A stretch of DNA of 50,459 nucleotides from Opitutaceae bacterium (GTDB lineage: Bacteria > Verrucomicrobiota > Verrucomicrobiia > Opitutales > Opitutaceae), in contig JAHFTC010000018.1 of assembly GCA_023269585.1 (NCBI GenBank), positions 1 through 50,459 of the forward strand. The letters are read 5' to 3'. This document shows, piece after piece, positions 1 through 7,481 of this stretch (position 1 is its first letter; every line of letters begins with the position of its first letter). A model generated the notes under the pieces. That model did no database searches, had not been told where the DNA came from, and saw only the letters and a program-made list of their open reading frames with translations. The position numbers were made by a program, and so were the translations under genes.

Positions 1-454
1 GTTTGCTTCCGTAGAGTTCGGCCACCGCGAGTGTCGGGACCGTGAGTGCGGTCGTGAAAAGATCACTGGCGGGTTTCGCGAGCGGTCGCATTTCCACCGG
101 GAGCAGCGTGCCGCGGAAGACGTAGTTGATCTCAACCTTGACCTCGATCCGGTCGCGGCGCGCGAGAATCTTGGTTTCGTCGCCGGTCTTGCTGCTCGCG
201 ATCTCGGCTTTGAGGCCACGGTGCTGGAGCCGAGCTTGGGTCTGCGCCAGTTCGCTGGCGATTTCGGCGAGGGCGGCCTCTCGCGACAGCCGGTGCGGCA
301 CAAACACGACGTCGATGTCGACGGACAGGCGTGGCATGTCCTGGACGAAGAGGTTGATGGCCGTGCCGCCTTTCAACGCGAAGCGGCCGGAGGCGAACAC
401 CTCGGGAGCGACTTCAAGCATCAGGCGGACTGTATCGACGTAGAATTTGTCCAT
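1..454 (-). CDS. AbiEii/AbiGii-type nucleotidyltransferase toxin (partial, runs off left edge)
   Basis: Read on the minus strand this begins MDKFYVDTVRLML and contains KGGTAINLF at about residue 28 and DIDVVFV at about residue 46. These are the glycine-rich and Asp-x-Asp nucleotidyltransferase motifs of the AbiEii family. In type IV toxin-antitoxin systems AbiEii is the toxin; characterised relatives block growth by transferring nucleotides to tRNA acceptor ends, and AbiE modules also act in phage abortive infection. About 150 residues are visible, and the C-terminal half lies beyond position 1. The ATG at 454-452 overlaps the TGA of the upstream antitoxin gene (TGATG), so the two are probably translationally coupled. 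The family is clear from sequence; activity is inferred. Confidence 0.85.
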   Translation of the reverse strand, partial: MDKFYVDTVRLMLEVAPEVFASGRFALKGGTAINLFVQDMPRLSVDIDVVFVPHRLSREAALAEIASELAQTQARLQHRGLKAEIASSKTGDETKILARRDRIEVKVEINYVFRGTLLPVEMRPLAKPASDLFTTALTVPTLAVAELYGSK

Positions 455-1191
455 CACGGTTTGAGGATGAGGGTGGTGCCGTCCGGCATTCGGCCGACCC
501 AGCGACCCCGGCCACGGGGACCAGCCAAGGAACGCGCTTCCGTGGCCCAGGGCAGGTTCAACTCGTCGGCGAGGTTGAGGCAGAGCCGGACGACTTTGAC
601 GCGGAGGCAGTGCTGGAGGAGCACGCCGAGCACGTCGAGGCGGACGGAGCGGACACCTTCGACGAGGTTGCGCGCTTCCTCCAGGCTCTGTTCGGTGCCC
701 ACCTCGGCGAGTAACTCAAGCAAGGCGCGCTCGGGGACCGACACGAGAGGGCCATCCGGTTCCTCCGGTAGGGGTTGGAGACCGAAGTCCTTGGGAAGGG
801 TGCCCGTGAAGAGGCTGCGTGACACATAGCGGGCTGGGAATCGCTCGGTGAACCACGGGGGAAGCCGGCCGGCCTTTTCTCCCCAGAGAACCAGACGTTC
901 GCGCGGACCGGCGTTGTGCCGTACGCCGCGCCAGGCCAGCGCGGTCTTCCCTCCGACGTGGAGACCCGGCATTTGTGTCGCCAGAAGTCGCACTGTGGTG
1001 GTGGATTTTAGTTTGTCTGTCGGGAACATGAACACCCCCCGGCCAAGCCGCGTCAGCCAACTGGTGCGCACGTAGTAGGATGCGAGAGCGGAAGAAACGC
1101 CCACCGCCTTGAGGGTATCGCTCGACAGTGGCACCCCTCGCGGGAGGGCTGCGAGTGCCTTGATTGGACTTTGGGAACTAGATAAAGCCAA
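454..1191 (-). CDS. AbiEi-family antitoxin / transcriptional regulator
   Basis: This 245-residue protein opens with a winged-helix-like segment (SPIKALAALPRG, then SWLTRLGRGVFMF at about residues 43-55) and continues with the central AbiEi_3-like domain. It sits immediately upstream of the nucleotidyltransferase in the usual antitoxin-then-toxin order, with a TGATG stop/start overlap. AbiEi proteins repress their own operon and neutralise AbiEii. The frame is open much further upstream (to 1599), but that extension has no family resemblance. I therefore chose the TTG at 1191, which lies 10 nt after GGAGA. The start is uncertain, because no ATG lies close by. The AT-rich sequence just upstream (about 1192-1265) is a reasonable promoter location. 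Confidence 0.8.
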   Translation of the reverse strand: MALSSSQSPIKALAALPRGVPLSSDTLKAVGVSSALASYYVRTSWLTRLGRGVFMFPTDKLKSTTTVRLLATQMPGLHVGGKTALAWRGVRHNAGPRERLVLWGEKAGRLPPWFTERFPARYVSRSLFTGTLPKDFGLQPLPEEPDGPLVSVPERALLELLAEVGTEQSLEEARNLVEGVRSVRLDVLGVLLQHCLRVKVVRLCLNLADELNLPWATEARSLAGPRGRGRWVGRMPDGTTLILKP

Positions 1192-1666
1192 ATTTGAACA
1201 ATCTCCGGAAATGCAAACTAGCTGATTGGGAAAACAAAGAAAGCTCAAACTTAGTTTTATCTTTCGGCAGGTTTCAAAGCAGCAAGCGCTCGCGCCCGGT
1301 GCTCCGGCGCGGGGACTGTCGTTCTGGCGCTGGTGTTCGTTACGGGGATGGGCATCCGTCGCAATCGCACCCGGCCGGTGAGTGGACTCACCGAAGGCCA
1401 ACGCCTCAACAAGGCGCTCTGGAATCTCGCCGGAGAGTTCGCGAGCAACTGAGTTAGGCAAATGGGGCGGCGAAAGCCGCCCCTTCTTCCGCTTTGGCGG
1501 GTGCGTCGGCCTAGGGGCGGCGGGGCGTTGGGGAGCCTCGGAAAGGGTGATTGCGGCCCTTTGAGGACTTGAAAAACCGGACAGTAACCGGACAGACAAA
1601 ATTTCTCGTTACAGAAACAGACTCGGGGAAAGTCTTGTAACTTTCTTTCTACCAATAGGATAAAGG
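1192..1666. other. Intergenic region between abiE and tRNA-Ile2
   Basis: No complete gene is seen. The first 75 bp are AT-rich and probably hold the abiE promoter. On the + strand an open stretch without a convincing start ends at 1449-1451 in LTEGQRLNKALWNLAGEF and is followed by a hairpin. This looks like the tail of a decayed gene, though I cannot name it. A short direct repeat (ACCGGACAG, at about 1576 and 1587) lies further on. The stretch is on the 3' side of the tRNA, where integrated elements commonly sit. Confidence 0.4.
1464..1483. terminator. GAAA-loop hairpin, terminator-like
   Basis: GGGGCGGC-GAAA-GCCGCCCC is a perfect 8-bp GC stem with a GAAA tetraloop, followed on the + strand by TTCTTCC. 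It lies 12 bp after the stop of the open + strand remnant ending at 1451. This suggests it terminated that lost gene, or it may terminate tRNA transcription from the right. The T-tract is weak. Confidence 0.5.
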
Positions 1667-1742
<76 letters not shown>

Positions 1743-1762
1743 GTGTTTCCCGCTGGGAAAAC

Positions 1763-3778
1763 GTGCGGCGCGAACCTGTGCGGCGGGCTGGCGTCCGGCA
1801 AATGCAAAGCGGCGGTGGCATGGCCTACGCCGCCAACGGCAACATCCTCGCCAAGCAGGGCATCGTCGCCGGGGCCGCTCTAGCCGGGGGCGGTGACACC
1901 GGTTCCCCGGTCGCTCTTTCCGACTACAAGTACGAGAGCCCGCGCCCCCACGCCGTCACCGGCGTCACCGCCACCACTTCCACTTCAACTTCCGTCTTCA
2001 ACTACGCCTACGACGCCAACGGCAACCTCACCACCCGCGAGCGCCGCGTCGGAGGGGTCGTTAAAGAGACCTGGTCCACCCGCTGGGCCGGTTTCGACAA
2101 ACCCCGCTGGCTGATCAACGCCACCACCGCCAAGGGCGACGAGTTTACCTACAACGCCAACCGTTCCCGCGTCGTGCACCTCTCGATCGACGCCGTCAAC
2201 GGCACCGATTCGGCCGCCACGCCCAAGCACTACAGCCGCAAGAAGGTCTACGGCCTCGGCCCCCAACTCGAAGCCGACTACGAACCTACTGCCTCCTTCA
2301 ATCCCTCAGTCCCTCAAGCCCCGTCGGGTTGGGCCCTGCAGAAACTCCGCATTTACGTGCCCGGCCCCGAAGGCACCGCCGGCACCATGGAGTTCAACCC
2401 CCAGCAGTCGTTCGACAACGCGGAGTCCGCGCTCGTTTACCACTACGACCACCTCGGCTCCATCGAGCGGATCACGCCCCACGGCTCCACCAGCACCACC
2501 TACGTGCTCGACGGCCAAGGCAAACCCTCGCGCTACAGCTACGATGCCTGGGGCCAGCGCCGCAACCCCGACACCTGGTCCGGCGCCCCCACCACCACCG
2601 CCGACGGCGGCTCCGACGACGCCACGCCCCGCGGTTACACCGGCCACGAGATGCTCGACGACTTAGGCCTCGTTCACATGAACGGCCGCATCTACGACCC
2701 GCTGATCGGCCGGTTCCTTTCGGCGGATGTGCAGGTGCAGTACCCGGATCGTCTCCAGAACTTCAACCGGTACAGTTACGTCGACAACAATCCCTTGACG
2801 CGTACCGATCCATCGGGCTTCGGCTACTTCGACGAATGGGCGCGGAAGAACTTCGAAGGCTGGGGCAGCGGGGGCGTTGGAACTCACTCAGATCGGGTAG
2901 CTGGCGCAGCGCCTGCGGTAAAACCTCAGCCTGCTGTTCAAGCCAATCAGCCGGGGACCATTCTATCCTGGTTCTTCACCACGCCTCAGCCAAAACCAGC
3001 GCCAAGCTCTCTTGCGATCACGCAGGAGGATTGGGACTCCTACGCAAATGAGGCAGCGACCGCGGCGCATCAAGTTGCCCAGCAGGACGCGGAAAGAGCA
3101 CAACCAGCTGCCCCAGACAGTGGGGAAGGGATAGTCGGGGCGATCAATAAAAGTGTGTACTCGATCACTCGCAGTTGGCTTTTCGAGACTTTCGTTCCAG
3201 GTCAGGCTGCATGGAACCGCTATCTGGATTCCGGACAGAAGGACGGTTGGGCGGGCATACAAGCGGGTGGCGAAATACTCCTAAACTACTTAACGCTAGG
3301 GTTGGGGACAGCGGCTCAGTCTGCTCTTCGCGGTCCCATTGTCAGCCTGAACCGAATGGCCGGCGCGAGTGGGGCCCCGGGAATGATCGAGTTCGGCGTA
3401 AGGCCGGGTGGGGGACTCGGTGCCCATTTTGCATGGCGCGTTGGGAACACCGCAATGCATGCGAACGGCACAAAGCCCCTGTTCTTCCTGACCCCCGCTG
3501 GAAGGCGTTATGCCGCACGCCAAGGATTGTCTGTGGGTGAGCAGATGAGCATGCAACGCCTTTCAACCAGAGGAGCCGCCGAATTCCTAGATCTTCCGGG
3601 AACTTTCAAGTTCAGGCTTCCGGCGATAAATCGATCGCTTGCGTTGGGGGGCGAAGGAGGTCGATCCTTGTCTTGTTTCACATCTGCATGGAACGCTTGG
3701 AGCCGTGCAAATTACCATATCCCAAATGCGGCACTAGGATACGGAGCCTATGAGATGGTCGCTTCAGATGAGCCGTGA
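1763..3778 (+). CDS. Rhs core C-terminal fragment with a unique C-terminal tip (candidate polymorphic toxin)
   Basis: This 671-residue frame has YD-type repeats (YAYDANGNLTTRE at about 90) and the conserved Rhs core end: RGYTGHEM, MNGRIYDPLIGRFLSAD (about 305-325), NRYSYVDNNPL and DPSGFGYFD near 350. About 315 residues of non-repeat tip follow. Intact Rhs proteins exceed 1,200 residues, so most of the N-terminal repeat shell, signal and delivery parts are missing. The first RHS-like residues appear only about 20 codons after the GTG start, right beside the tRNA, so this is probably an orphan tip left by recombination. The tip has a His-bearing segment (GAHFAWRVGNTAMHANG, near 545) and a later Cys-bearing one (SLSCFTSAWNAW, near 640). 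That order would fit a permuted papain/NlpC-like fold, but this is speculative. Base composition becomes visibly less GC-rich after about 2880, as expected for a swapped tip. Confidence 0.75.
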   Translation: MRREPVRRAGVRQMQSGGGMAYAANGNILAKQGIVAGAALAGGGDTGSPVALSDYKYESPRPHAVTGVTATTSTSTSVFNYAYDANGNLTTRERRVGGVVKETWSTRWAGFDKPRWLINATTAKGDEFTYNANRSRVVHLSIDAVNGTDSAATPKHYSRKKVYGLGPQLEADYEPTASFNPSVPQAPSGWALQKLRIYVPGPEGTAGTMEFNPQQSFDNAESALVYHYDHLGSIERITPHGSTSTTYVLDGQGKPSRYSYDAWGQRRNPDTWSGAPTTTADGGSDDATPRGYTGHEMLDDLGLVHMNGRIYDPLIGRFLSADVQVQYPDRLQNFNRYSYVDNNPLTRTDPSGFGYFDEWARKNFEGWGSGGVGTHSDRVAGAAPAVKPQPAVQANQPGTILSWFFTTPQPKPAPSSLAITQEDWDSYANEAATAAHQVAQQDAERAQPAAPDSGEGIVGAINKSVYSITRSWLFETFVPGQAAWNRYLDSGQKDGWAGIQAGGEILLNYLTLGLGTAAQSALRGPIVSLNRMAGASGAPGMIEFGVRPGGGLGAHFAWRVGNTAMHANGTKPLFFLTPAGRRYAARQGLSVGEQMSMQRLSTRGAAEFLDLPGTFKFRLPAINRSLALGGEGGRSLSCFTSAWNAWSRANYHIPNAALGYGAYEMVASDEP

Positions 3779-4328
3779 TTACGCCATGACACCAATTGGA
3801 TACTCAATTAACCCAACAATCAAACGAGGTCTTGATTCTCTGCTTCGCGAGAACGGAATTGTTCAGTCAATCGGATGTGCCGAGCAAAGTAGTGGGTGCG
3901 TAGGGGGAATGAACGGAGAAAAGGCCCTATATGTACATGACTATTTTATCGAGACCGCCTCCCGGCTAGATCCCGATCAAGATATACTGCTTCACGCAGC
4001 GCTCATCATCTCTGGTGCTACTCATTTTGGGCACGCTGAAGCTGCGCGCTGGCCTTCACGTTGGTTTTACACAGGTCGGGTGTTCTCCGTGGAAACGGTT
4101 GCTGAACAAATAGGTGGGCGAATAGTCCGTGGTCGGGGCAGATGGGGCGTGCTCGAGATTTCTCGTTTTGAGAATTCAGTGGCTTTTCTTGGTTGCTCCA
4201 TTGGGGGAGGCGGGGAGATGCAATCGTTTGTTTGCCTAGAAAGGCGGACTGAAGCGAAGAATGTCGGGTTGTTCCAGTCGCTCCGGTCTATCCTTGTGCA
4301 GGATGGTTGGGTGTGCCGGGGAAGCTAG
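3768..4328 (+). CDS. Candidate immunity protein for the Rhs tip (unknown family)
   Basis: This is a 186-residue protein if it starts at the ATG at 3768. An in-frame ATG at 3750 is also possible but lies deeper inside the Rhs gene. The gene overlaps the Rhs stop by 11 bp, the position of immunity genes in Rhs and CDI modules. The sequence is soluble-looking, with no signal or membrane segment. It contains Trp/Tyr/Phe-rich patches (RWPSRWFYTGRVF near 107) and GRIVRGRGRWGVLEI. I recognise no domain. Its relatively AT-rich codon use matches the preceding tip and contrasts with the rest of the window. The function is inferred from position only. Confidence 0.6.
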   Translation: MSRDYAMTPIGYSINPTIKRGLDSLLRENGIVQSIGCAEQSSGCVGGMNGEKALYVHDYFIETASRLDPDQDILLHAALIISGATHFGHAEAARWPSRWFYTGRVFSVETVAEQIGGRIVRGRGRWGVLEISRFENSVAFLGCSIGGGGEMQSFVCLERRTEAKNVGLFQSLRSILVQDGWVCRGS

Positions 4329-4476
4329 TTGTGCCGGGCCTAATTGACGTCGGCGTTTTGGCCGAAGTGACGTCGTAGGTTTCTCGGTCTGTTTACCACA
4401 CGGTGTTAACAGGGACAGGTCGGAAAAATCTCAGGACAATGGACGTAAGGTCCGTTGTGGGTATCTTCCGGGCACG

Positions 4477-4794
4477 ATGAGGACGGCGCGCATCAAGATC
4501 GCGGCGGAGGAGGGGACGGCGGTGTACCACTGCATGACCCGCACGGTGAACGGCGAGCGGGTCATCGACGACCCGGCCAAGGAAATCCTGCGCCGCCAGC
4601 TCTGGCTGACGGCCGAGTTCTGCGGCGTCGAAATCCTCACCTACGCCATCCTCTCCAACCACTTCCACGTGCTCGTGCGCGTGCCGCAGAAGGTCGCGCC
4701 ACCGGATGCCGAACTGCTCCGGCGCTACAAGCTCCTCCACCCCAAGCCGACCAAGCCGGACAGACAGGGTCAGGCTGAGGTTGCCCTGATTTGA
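4477..4794 (+). pseudogene. REP-associated tyrosine transposase (RAYT, Y1_Tnp), N-terminal fragment
   Basis: The first 85 or so residues are a typical Y1 transposase N-terminus. They include GTAVYHCMTRTVNGERV and the HUH motif in NHFHVLVRVP near residue 63, which binds the metal used for single-strand cleavage. Full-length proteins of this family usually have 200-320 residues. Here the catalytic tyrosine helix and the C-terminal part are absent, because the frame runs into unrelated sequence after about residue 88 and stops at 4794. The truncation point abuts a recombinase fragment, so the gene was interrupted by a deletion or recombination. RAYTs mobilise REP palindromes. Confidence 0.75.
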
Positions 4795-5093
4795 CGGACA
4801 CGGGGTTTGGGGCGCTGACGGGAAAGGACCTCTCCGCCCTGGTGCCGCGCTACGTTGCCCGCTCCGGTTTCGGCAAGGTCGGCTCGTGCCAACTGTTCCG
4901 CCTCACCTGCGCCACGCTCATGCTGGAGCACGGTGCCGACATCCGCCACGTGCAGGAACAGCTCGGCCACGCCGGCTTGCAGACCACGCAGAGCTACATG
5001 CACGTTTCCATCCGGAAGCTGAAGAAGGTCCACGCCGCCACGCACCCCGGGGCGACGTTGTCGCCTCGACCCGATCCGGAAGCCAAGCCATGA
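4791..5093 (+). pseudogene. Tyrosine recombinase/integrase C-terminal fragment, degenerate
   Basis: About 100 residues match the C-terminal catalytic part of XerD-like integrases: FRLTCATLMLEHGADIRHVQ, then EQLGHAGLQTTQSYMHVSI with the nucleophile Tyr of the TTxxY motif. The N-terminal core-binding domain is missing. The usual CHLFRHT box reads CQLFRLT, so the first catalytic His is Gln and the second His-position residue is Leu, while the Arg is kept. The fragment begins within the last bases of the RAYT remnant and its stop overlaps the ATG of the PIN gene (ATGA). It is probably a dead remnant of the element that brought this zone in. Confidence 0.75.
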
Positions 5094-5571
5094 ATGCCTC
5101 CATGCACGCGCTCGCCCTCTACCTCGATACCTCGGTGGCGGTTACTTCGATGCCGAGTTCCAGGCCGACACCCGCGCCCTCTGGCGGCTGAAGGAGGCGG
5201 GCCTCTTCCGTTTCGTCTCGTCACAACTGGTGATCGACGAACTGGTGAAAGCGCCCGAGCGCGTGCGGGAGCTGATGCGCGCCAGCTTCGATGTTGAGGA
5301 CGTGCTCGACGTGAGCGTTGAGATGGAGGAGCTCGCTGCGGCCTACATGGCGCAAAAGGTCGTGCCCGCGGCGTTCGCAGATGACGCCCAGCATGTCGCC
5401 GTCTGCTCGGTGGCCCGGCTTGATTACCTCGTTAGCTGGAACTTCAAACACCTGGCCAACGTGCGCCGGGAATCCGGCTTTAACGCCGTCAATCTCTTGC
5501 AAGGTTATCCGCCCGTGCGCATCGTAGCGCCAACCTTCCTCATCCATGGCCACGAAGAAAAAGACCTTTGA
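5090..5571 (+). pseudogene. PIN-domain (VapC-like) toxin with a frameshift
   Basis: From ATG 5090 the frame reads MNASMHALALYLDTSVA, where LDTSV is the first acidic PIN motif, and then becomes nonsense. One base shift later, from about 5140, it continues as GYFDAEF, then SSQLVIDELVKAP, FADDAQHVAVC (second acidic motif) and LVSWNFKHL, and stops at 5571. Inserting one base near 5134-5140 would restore a complete protein of about 160 residues. VapC proteins are ribonucleases that cut tRNA or rRNA. The break is either a true inactivating mutation or an assembly error. Everything after it, including the acidic active-site residues, is conserved. Confidence 0.75.
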
Positions 5572-5722
5572 CGCCGTTGCCGCCTCCCGCCGCTGGCGCG
5601 TGCAGACGGCCAAGCGCCGCGCCCAAATGACGCCTGAGGAGCGCCGCGAGCACCTGCGTCAGACGACCGAGGCATTTTTCGCGAAGAAGCCGGCTCGCCG
5701 CGCCGCGTTCGCGCACTGCTGA
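5546..5722 (+). CDS. Small basic/helical protein, probable antitoxin partner of the PIN gene
   Basis: This is a 58-residue ORF: MATKKKTFDAVAASRRWR, a helical stretch ending MTPEERREHLRQTTE, and a basic tail. It overlaps the 3' end of the PIN gene by 26 bp in another frame, the tight arrangement of a toxin-antitoxin pair, here with the partner downstream. Short proteins that begin with a Lys-rich segment and carry a SRRWR helix and a MTPEER motif are what I would expect of the antitoxin side, but I cannot assign a named family. It appears intact although the toxin is frameshifted. Confidence 0.6.
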   Translation: MATKKKTFDAVAASRRWRVQTAKRRAQMTPEERREHLRQTTEAFFAKKPARRAAFAHC

Positions 5723-5837
5723 CGCCGCTTCTTCATCGCTGCTTTTGACGCCGCTCCCGGTTCTGCCGGGCGCGGCTTTTTGTTGTCCGGTGATCGCGGT
5801 CGCTCCCCGGCGCGCCTTGGCGTCGCCCGTTTCTCGG

Positions 5838-6117
5838 TGGCCCGCGGCTACGAGTGACCGGCTACGGCGCGCCAGAGCTGCCCGATCACATGAACGGCCG
5901 CATCTACGACCCGCTCATCGGGAGGTTCTTGTCGGCGGACATCTTAGTGCAGTACCCCGGAGACCTTCAGAACTACAACCGGTACAGCTATGTGCGGAAC
6001 AACCCGCTCAGTGTCGCCGATCCTACGGGCTGGGTGGAGTCTCCGTTGACGAAAGAGCACCAGAAAATACTCAGGCGGGCCGCCGGGGTGTTGAGACGGG
6101 ATTCATCCGGCGGAGAA
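5838..6117 (+). pseudogene. Second Rhs core fragment
   Basis: The frame from 5854 reads HMNGRIYDPLIGRFLSAD, then NRYSYVRNNPL and DPTGW. It is nearly the same as the core end of the Rhs gene at about 2675-2830 in both protein and DNA. Just upstream, the RGY of the RGYTGHE motif survives (about 5838-5848) but runs into a TGA and a frame change. After DPTGW the protein is short and soon enters the antisense of the Gre gene. It is a decayed copy, likely the stump of a displaced tip or a donor for recombination. Confidence 0.7.
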
Positions 6118-6150
6118 CGTGTGCGCGGCGCGTGGTTACGCGCTGCGCGG

Positions 6151-6630
6151 CTACTCGACCGCGGAAATCGTGTGGTCGACGGTGCGGGCGCCCTGCGGGA
6201 GGGGGACGCGCTCGCCGGTCTTGCGGCCCATGAGCGAGCGGCCGAGCGGGGAGGAGGGGGTGACGACCATCACCTCGTCGCCGTTGATGCGCAACGCGAG
6301 GCCGCCGTGGGCGGGCCCGAGGAAATAGACGCTGCGGGAGCCGCGGGCTTCGAGGCGCACGAGGGCGCCGAGGGCGGCCGGCTCGCCGGGGCCGAAGGCG
6401 CGCACGGAAAGGTTGCGGAAGGCGGCGATGGCGGTGGCGACTTCGTCGGCAAGCTTGGCCTGGCCGGCGGCGAGGTAGGCGGCGAGCTGGCCACGCATGT
6501 CGTAACGATCCTCCGCCCGGCTCTCGTCGTTGGTCGCCTCCTTGTGGGCGTCTTCGGCGGCTTCGCTCTGCAGGGCGTACTCGTTGGCCAACTCTTCGAC
6601 GATGGCCTTCAAGAGAGAGGACTTGTCCAT
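6151..6630 (-). CDS. GreA/GreB-family transcription elongation factor-like protein
   Basis: This 159-residue protein has an N-terminal helical region with a conserved acidic tip (NDESRAEDRYDMRG, residues 34-47). It matches the DESxAExxYDxRG tip of a widespread Gre-like subfamily. A C-terminal Gre/Rnk-type domain ends in SSPLGRSLMGRKTGERVPLP. Gre factors insert an acidic coiled-coil tip into RNA polymerase and stimulate cleavage of backtracked transcripts. The ATG at 6630 was chosen because the upstream open frame (to 6798) shows no conserved sequence. It is a single gene with no obvious operon partner. Family assignment is good; whether it truly cleaves RNA is inferred. Confidence 0.8.
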   Translation of the reverse strand: MDKSSLLKAIVEELANEYALQSEAAEDAHKEATNDESRAEDRYDMRGQLAAYLAAGQAKLADEVATAIAAFRNLSVRAFGPGEPAALGALVRLEARGSRSVYFLGPAHGGLALRINGDEVMVVTPSSPLGRSLMGRKTGERVPLPQGARTVDHTISAVE

Positions 6631-6747
6631 GTTTCGGGATGACAGCACGGGTGGGGCACTGGGCAGCTGGGGGAACTGCACGGTGTGGGTAAGGCTTCTA
6701 GCAAAGACGGCGGCGCAGCGGCGCCAAGCCTGGATTTCGCGGCGGCG

Positions 6748-6760
6748 TGAAACGTTTTCA
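6748..6760. promoter_or_regulatory. LacI-type operator-like near-palindrome
   Basis: TGAAACGTTTTCA closely resembles the TGAAA...TTTCA half-sites of LacI/GalR-family operators, with a 3-bp centre instead of the 4-bp centre seen at 10720, 18639 and 21887. It lies 118 bp upstream of the Gre gene start. It is weak evidence on its own. Confidence 0.3.
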
Positions 6761-6821
6761 CGGCCGGGGCGGAATTCGCCGGCGGGGCGCGGCGTCACGG
6801 GAGCCGAAGTTCGGCAGACGA

Positions 6822-6971
6822 CAGAAGAAAACGAAGGAAACGAAGGTGTTTCGGCATGACGAAAAAGCAGTGCCGGAGAGCCTCGGGGTTTCTGTTCATT
6901 GCGAGGGGATGCCCGCCGAGTTCCGCCATCGGACTCATTCCCGCTTCGTTCGCTTGGTTGCGCCTTGGCGG
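6822..6971. repeat. Dispersed inverted-repeat element, copy 1
   Basis: The left arm contains AACGAAGGAAACGAAGGTG (6830-6848). The right arm at 6943-6971 reads, on the other strand, AACCAAGCGAACGAAGC, an imperfect inverted copy about 100 bp away. The same 19 bases recur exactly at 33482-33500, again with an inverted partner. It looks like a small non-coding mobile or structural repeat. Confidence 0.5.
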
Positions 6972-7109
6972 TTCTGATGGTGCGTTCTCACATCGTGCCG
7001 GGACCCTTGCCGGTGGGCCTGGGTTAAGTCGGCGGGGCCGCCGGCGTTACGCGGCGGGCTGAACCGCGGGGCGGTTCAGTGACGAAGAGGCGGAAGGCAG
7101 TCGGGCCGC

Positions 7110-7481
7110 CTACGGCTGGCGGACGCCGTTGGTGTGGACGGAGACGACCTGGTTTGCTGGGCCGACCTGCACGATGCGCGCGGTGTGACCGGCGATCTCA
7201 CCCGGCTCAAGGCCGAGGTAAGCGCAGATGATCACGCGGTCGCCCACATCGACCAGGCGCGCGGCGGCGCCGTTGATCTGGATCTGGCCGGGCTCGCCGT
7301 AGATGACGTAGGTCGTGAAACGGGCGCCGTTGTTGATGTCGTAGATGTCGACCTGCTCGAACTCGAGCAGACCGGCCTCGCGGCAGAGCGCGCGGTCGAT
7401 CGAGATCGAGCCCTCGTAATCGGGATCGGCCGAGGTGACGACGGCACGGTGGAGCTTGGCGCGGAGGAAGGTCCTAAGCAT
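7110..7481 (-). CDS. panD: Aspartate 1-decarboxylase
   Basis: This 123-residue protein carries the YEGSISID signature. Self-cleavage at Gly-Ser there generates the pyruvoyl group that decarboxylates L-aspartate to beta-alanine for pantothenate synthesis. LRTFLRAKLHRAVVT at the N-terminus and NGAAARLVDVGDRVII in the C-terminal half are typical, and the length fits the family (115-130). The start at 7481 overlaps the coaX stop by 8 bp (ATGCTTAG). An in-frame ATG at 7487 is also possible. The overlap makes panD and coaX one transcription unit feeding coenzyme A synthesis. Confidence 0.95.
   Translation of the reverse strand: MLRTFLRAKLHRAVVTSADPDYEGSISIDRALCREAGLLEFEQVDIYDINNGARFTTYVIYGEPGQIQINGAAARLVDVGDRVIICAYLGLEPGEIAGHTARIVQVGPANQVVSVHTNGVRQP

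Larger units (their letters stand above)
6631..7109. other. Intergenic region with a dispersed inverted-repeat element
   Basis: No gene is supported. The stretch holds a TGAAACGTTTTCA near-palindrome at 6748-6760 and a motif-rich inverted pair at 6822-6971 (listed separately). The rest is GC-rich, with no start or codon structure that I trust. Confidence 0.5.

Noticed and set aside
1192..1599. N-terminal extension of the AbiEi frame to 1599
   Set aside because: The extension has no family resemblance and would cross the likely promoter. The antitoxin domain begins near 1180.
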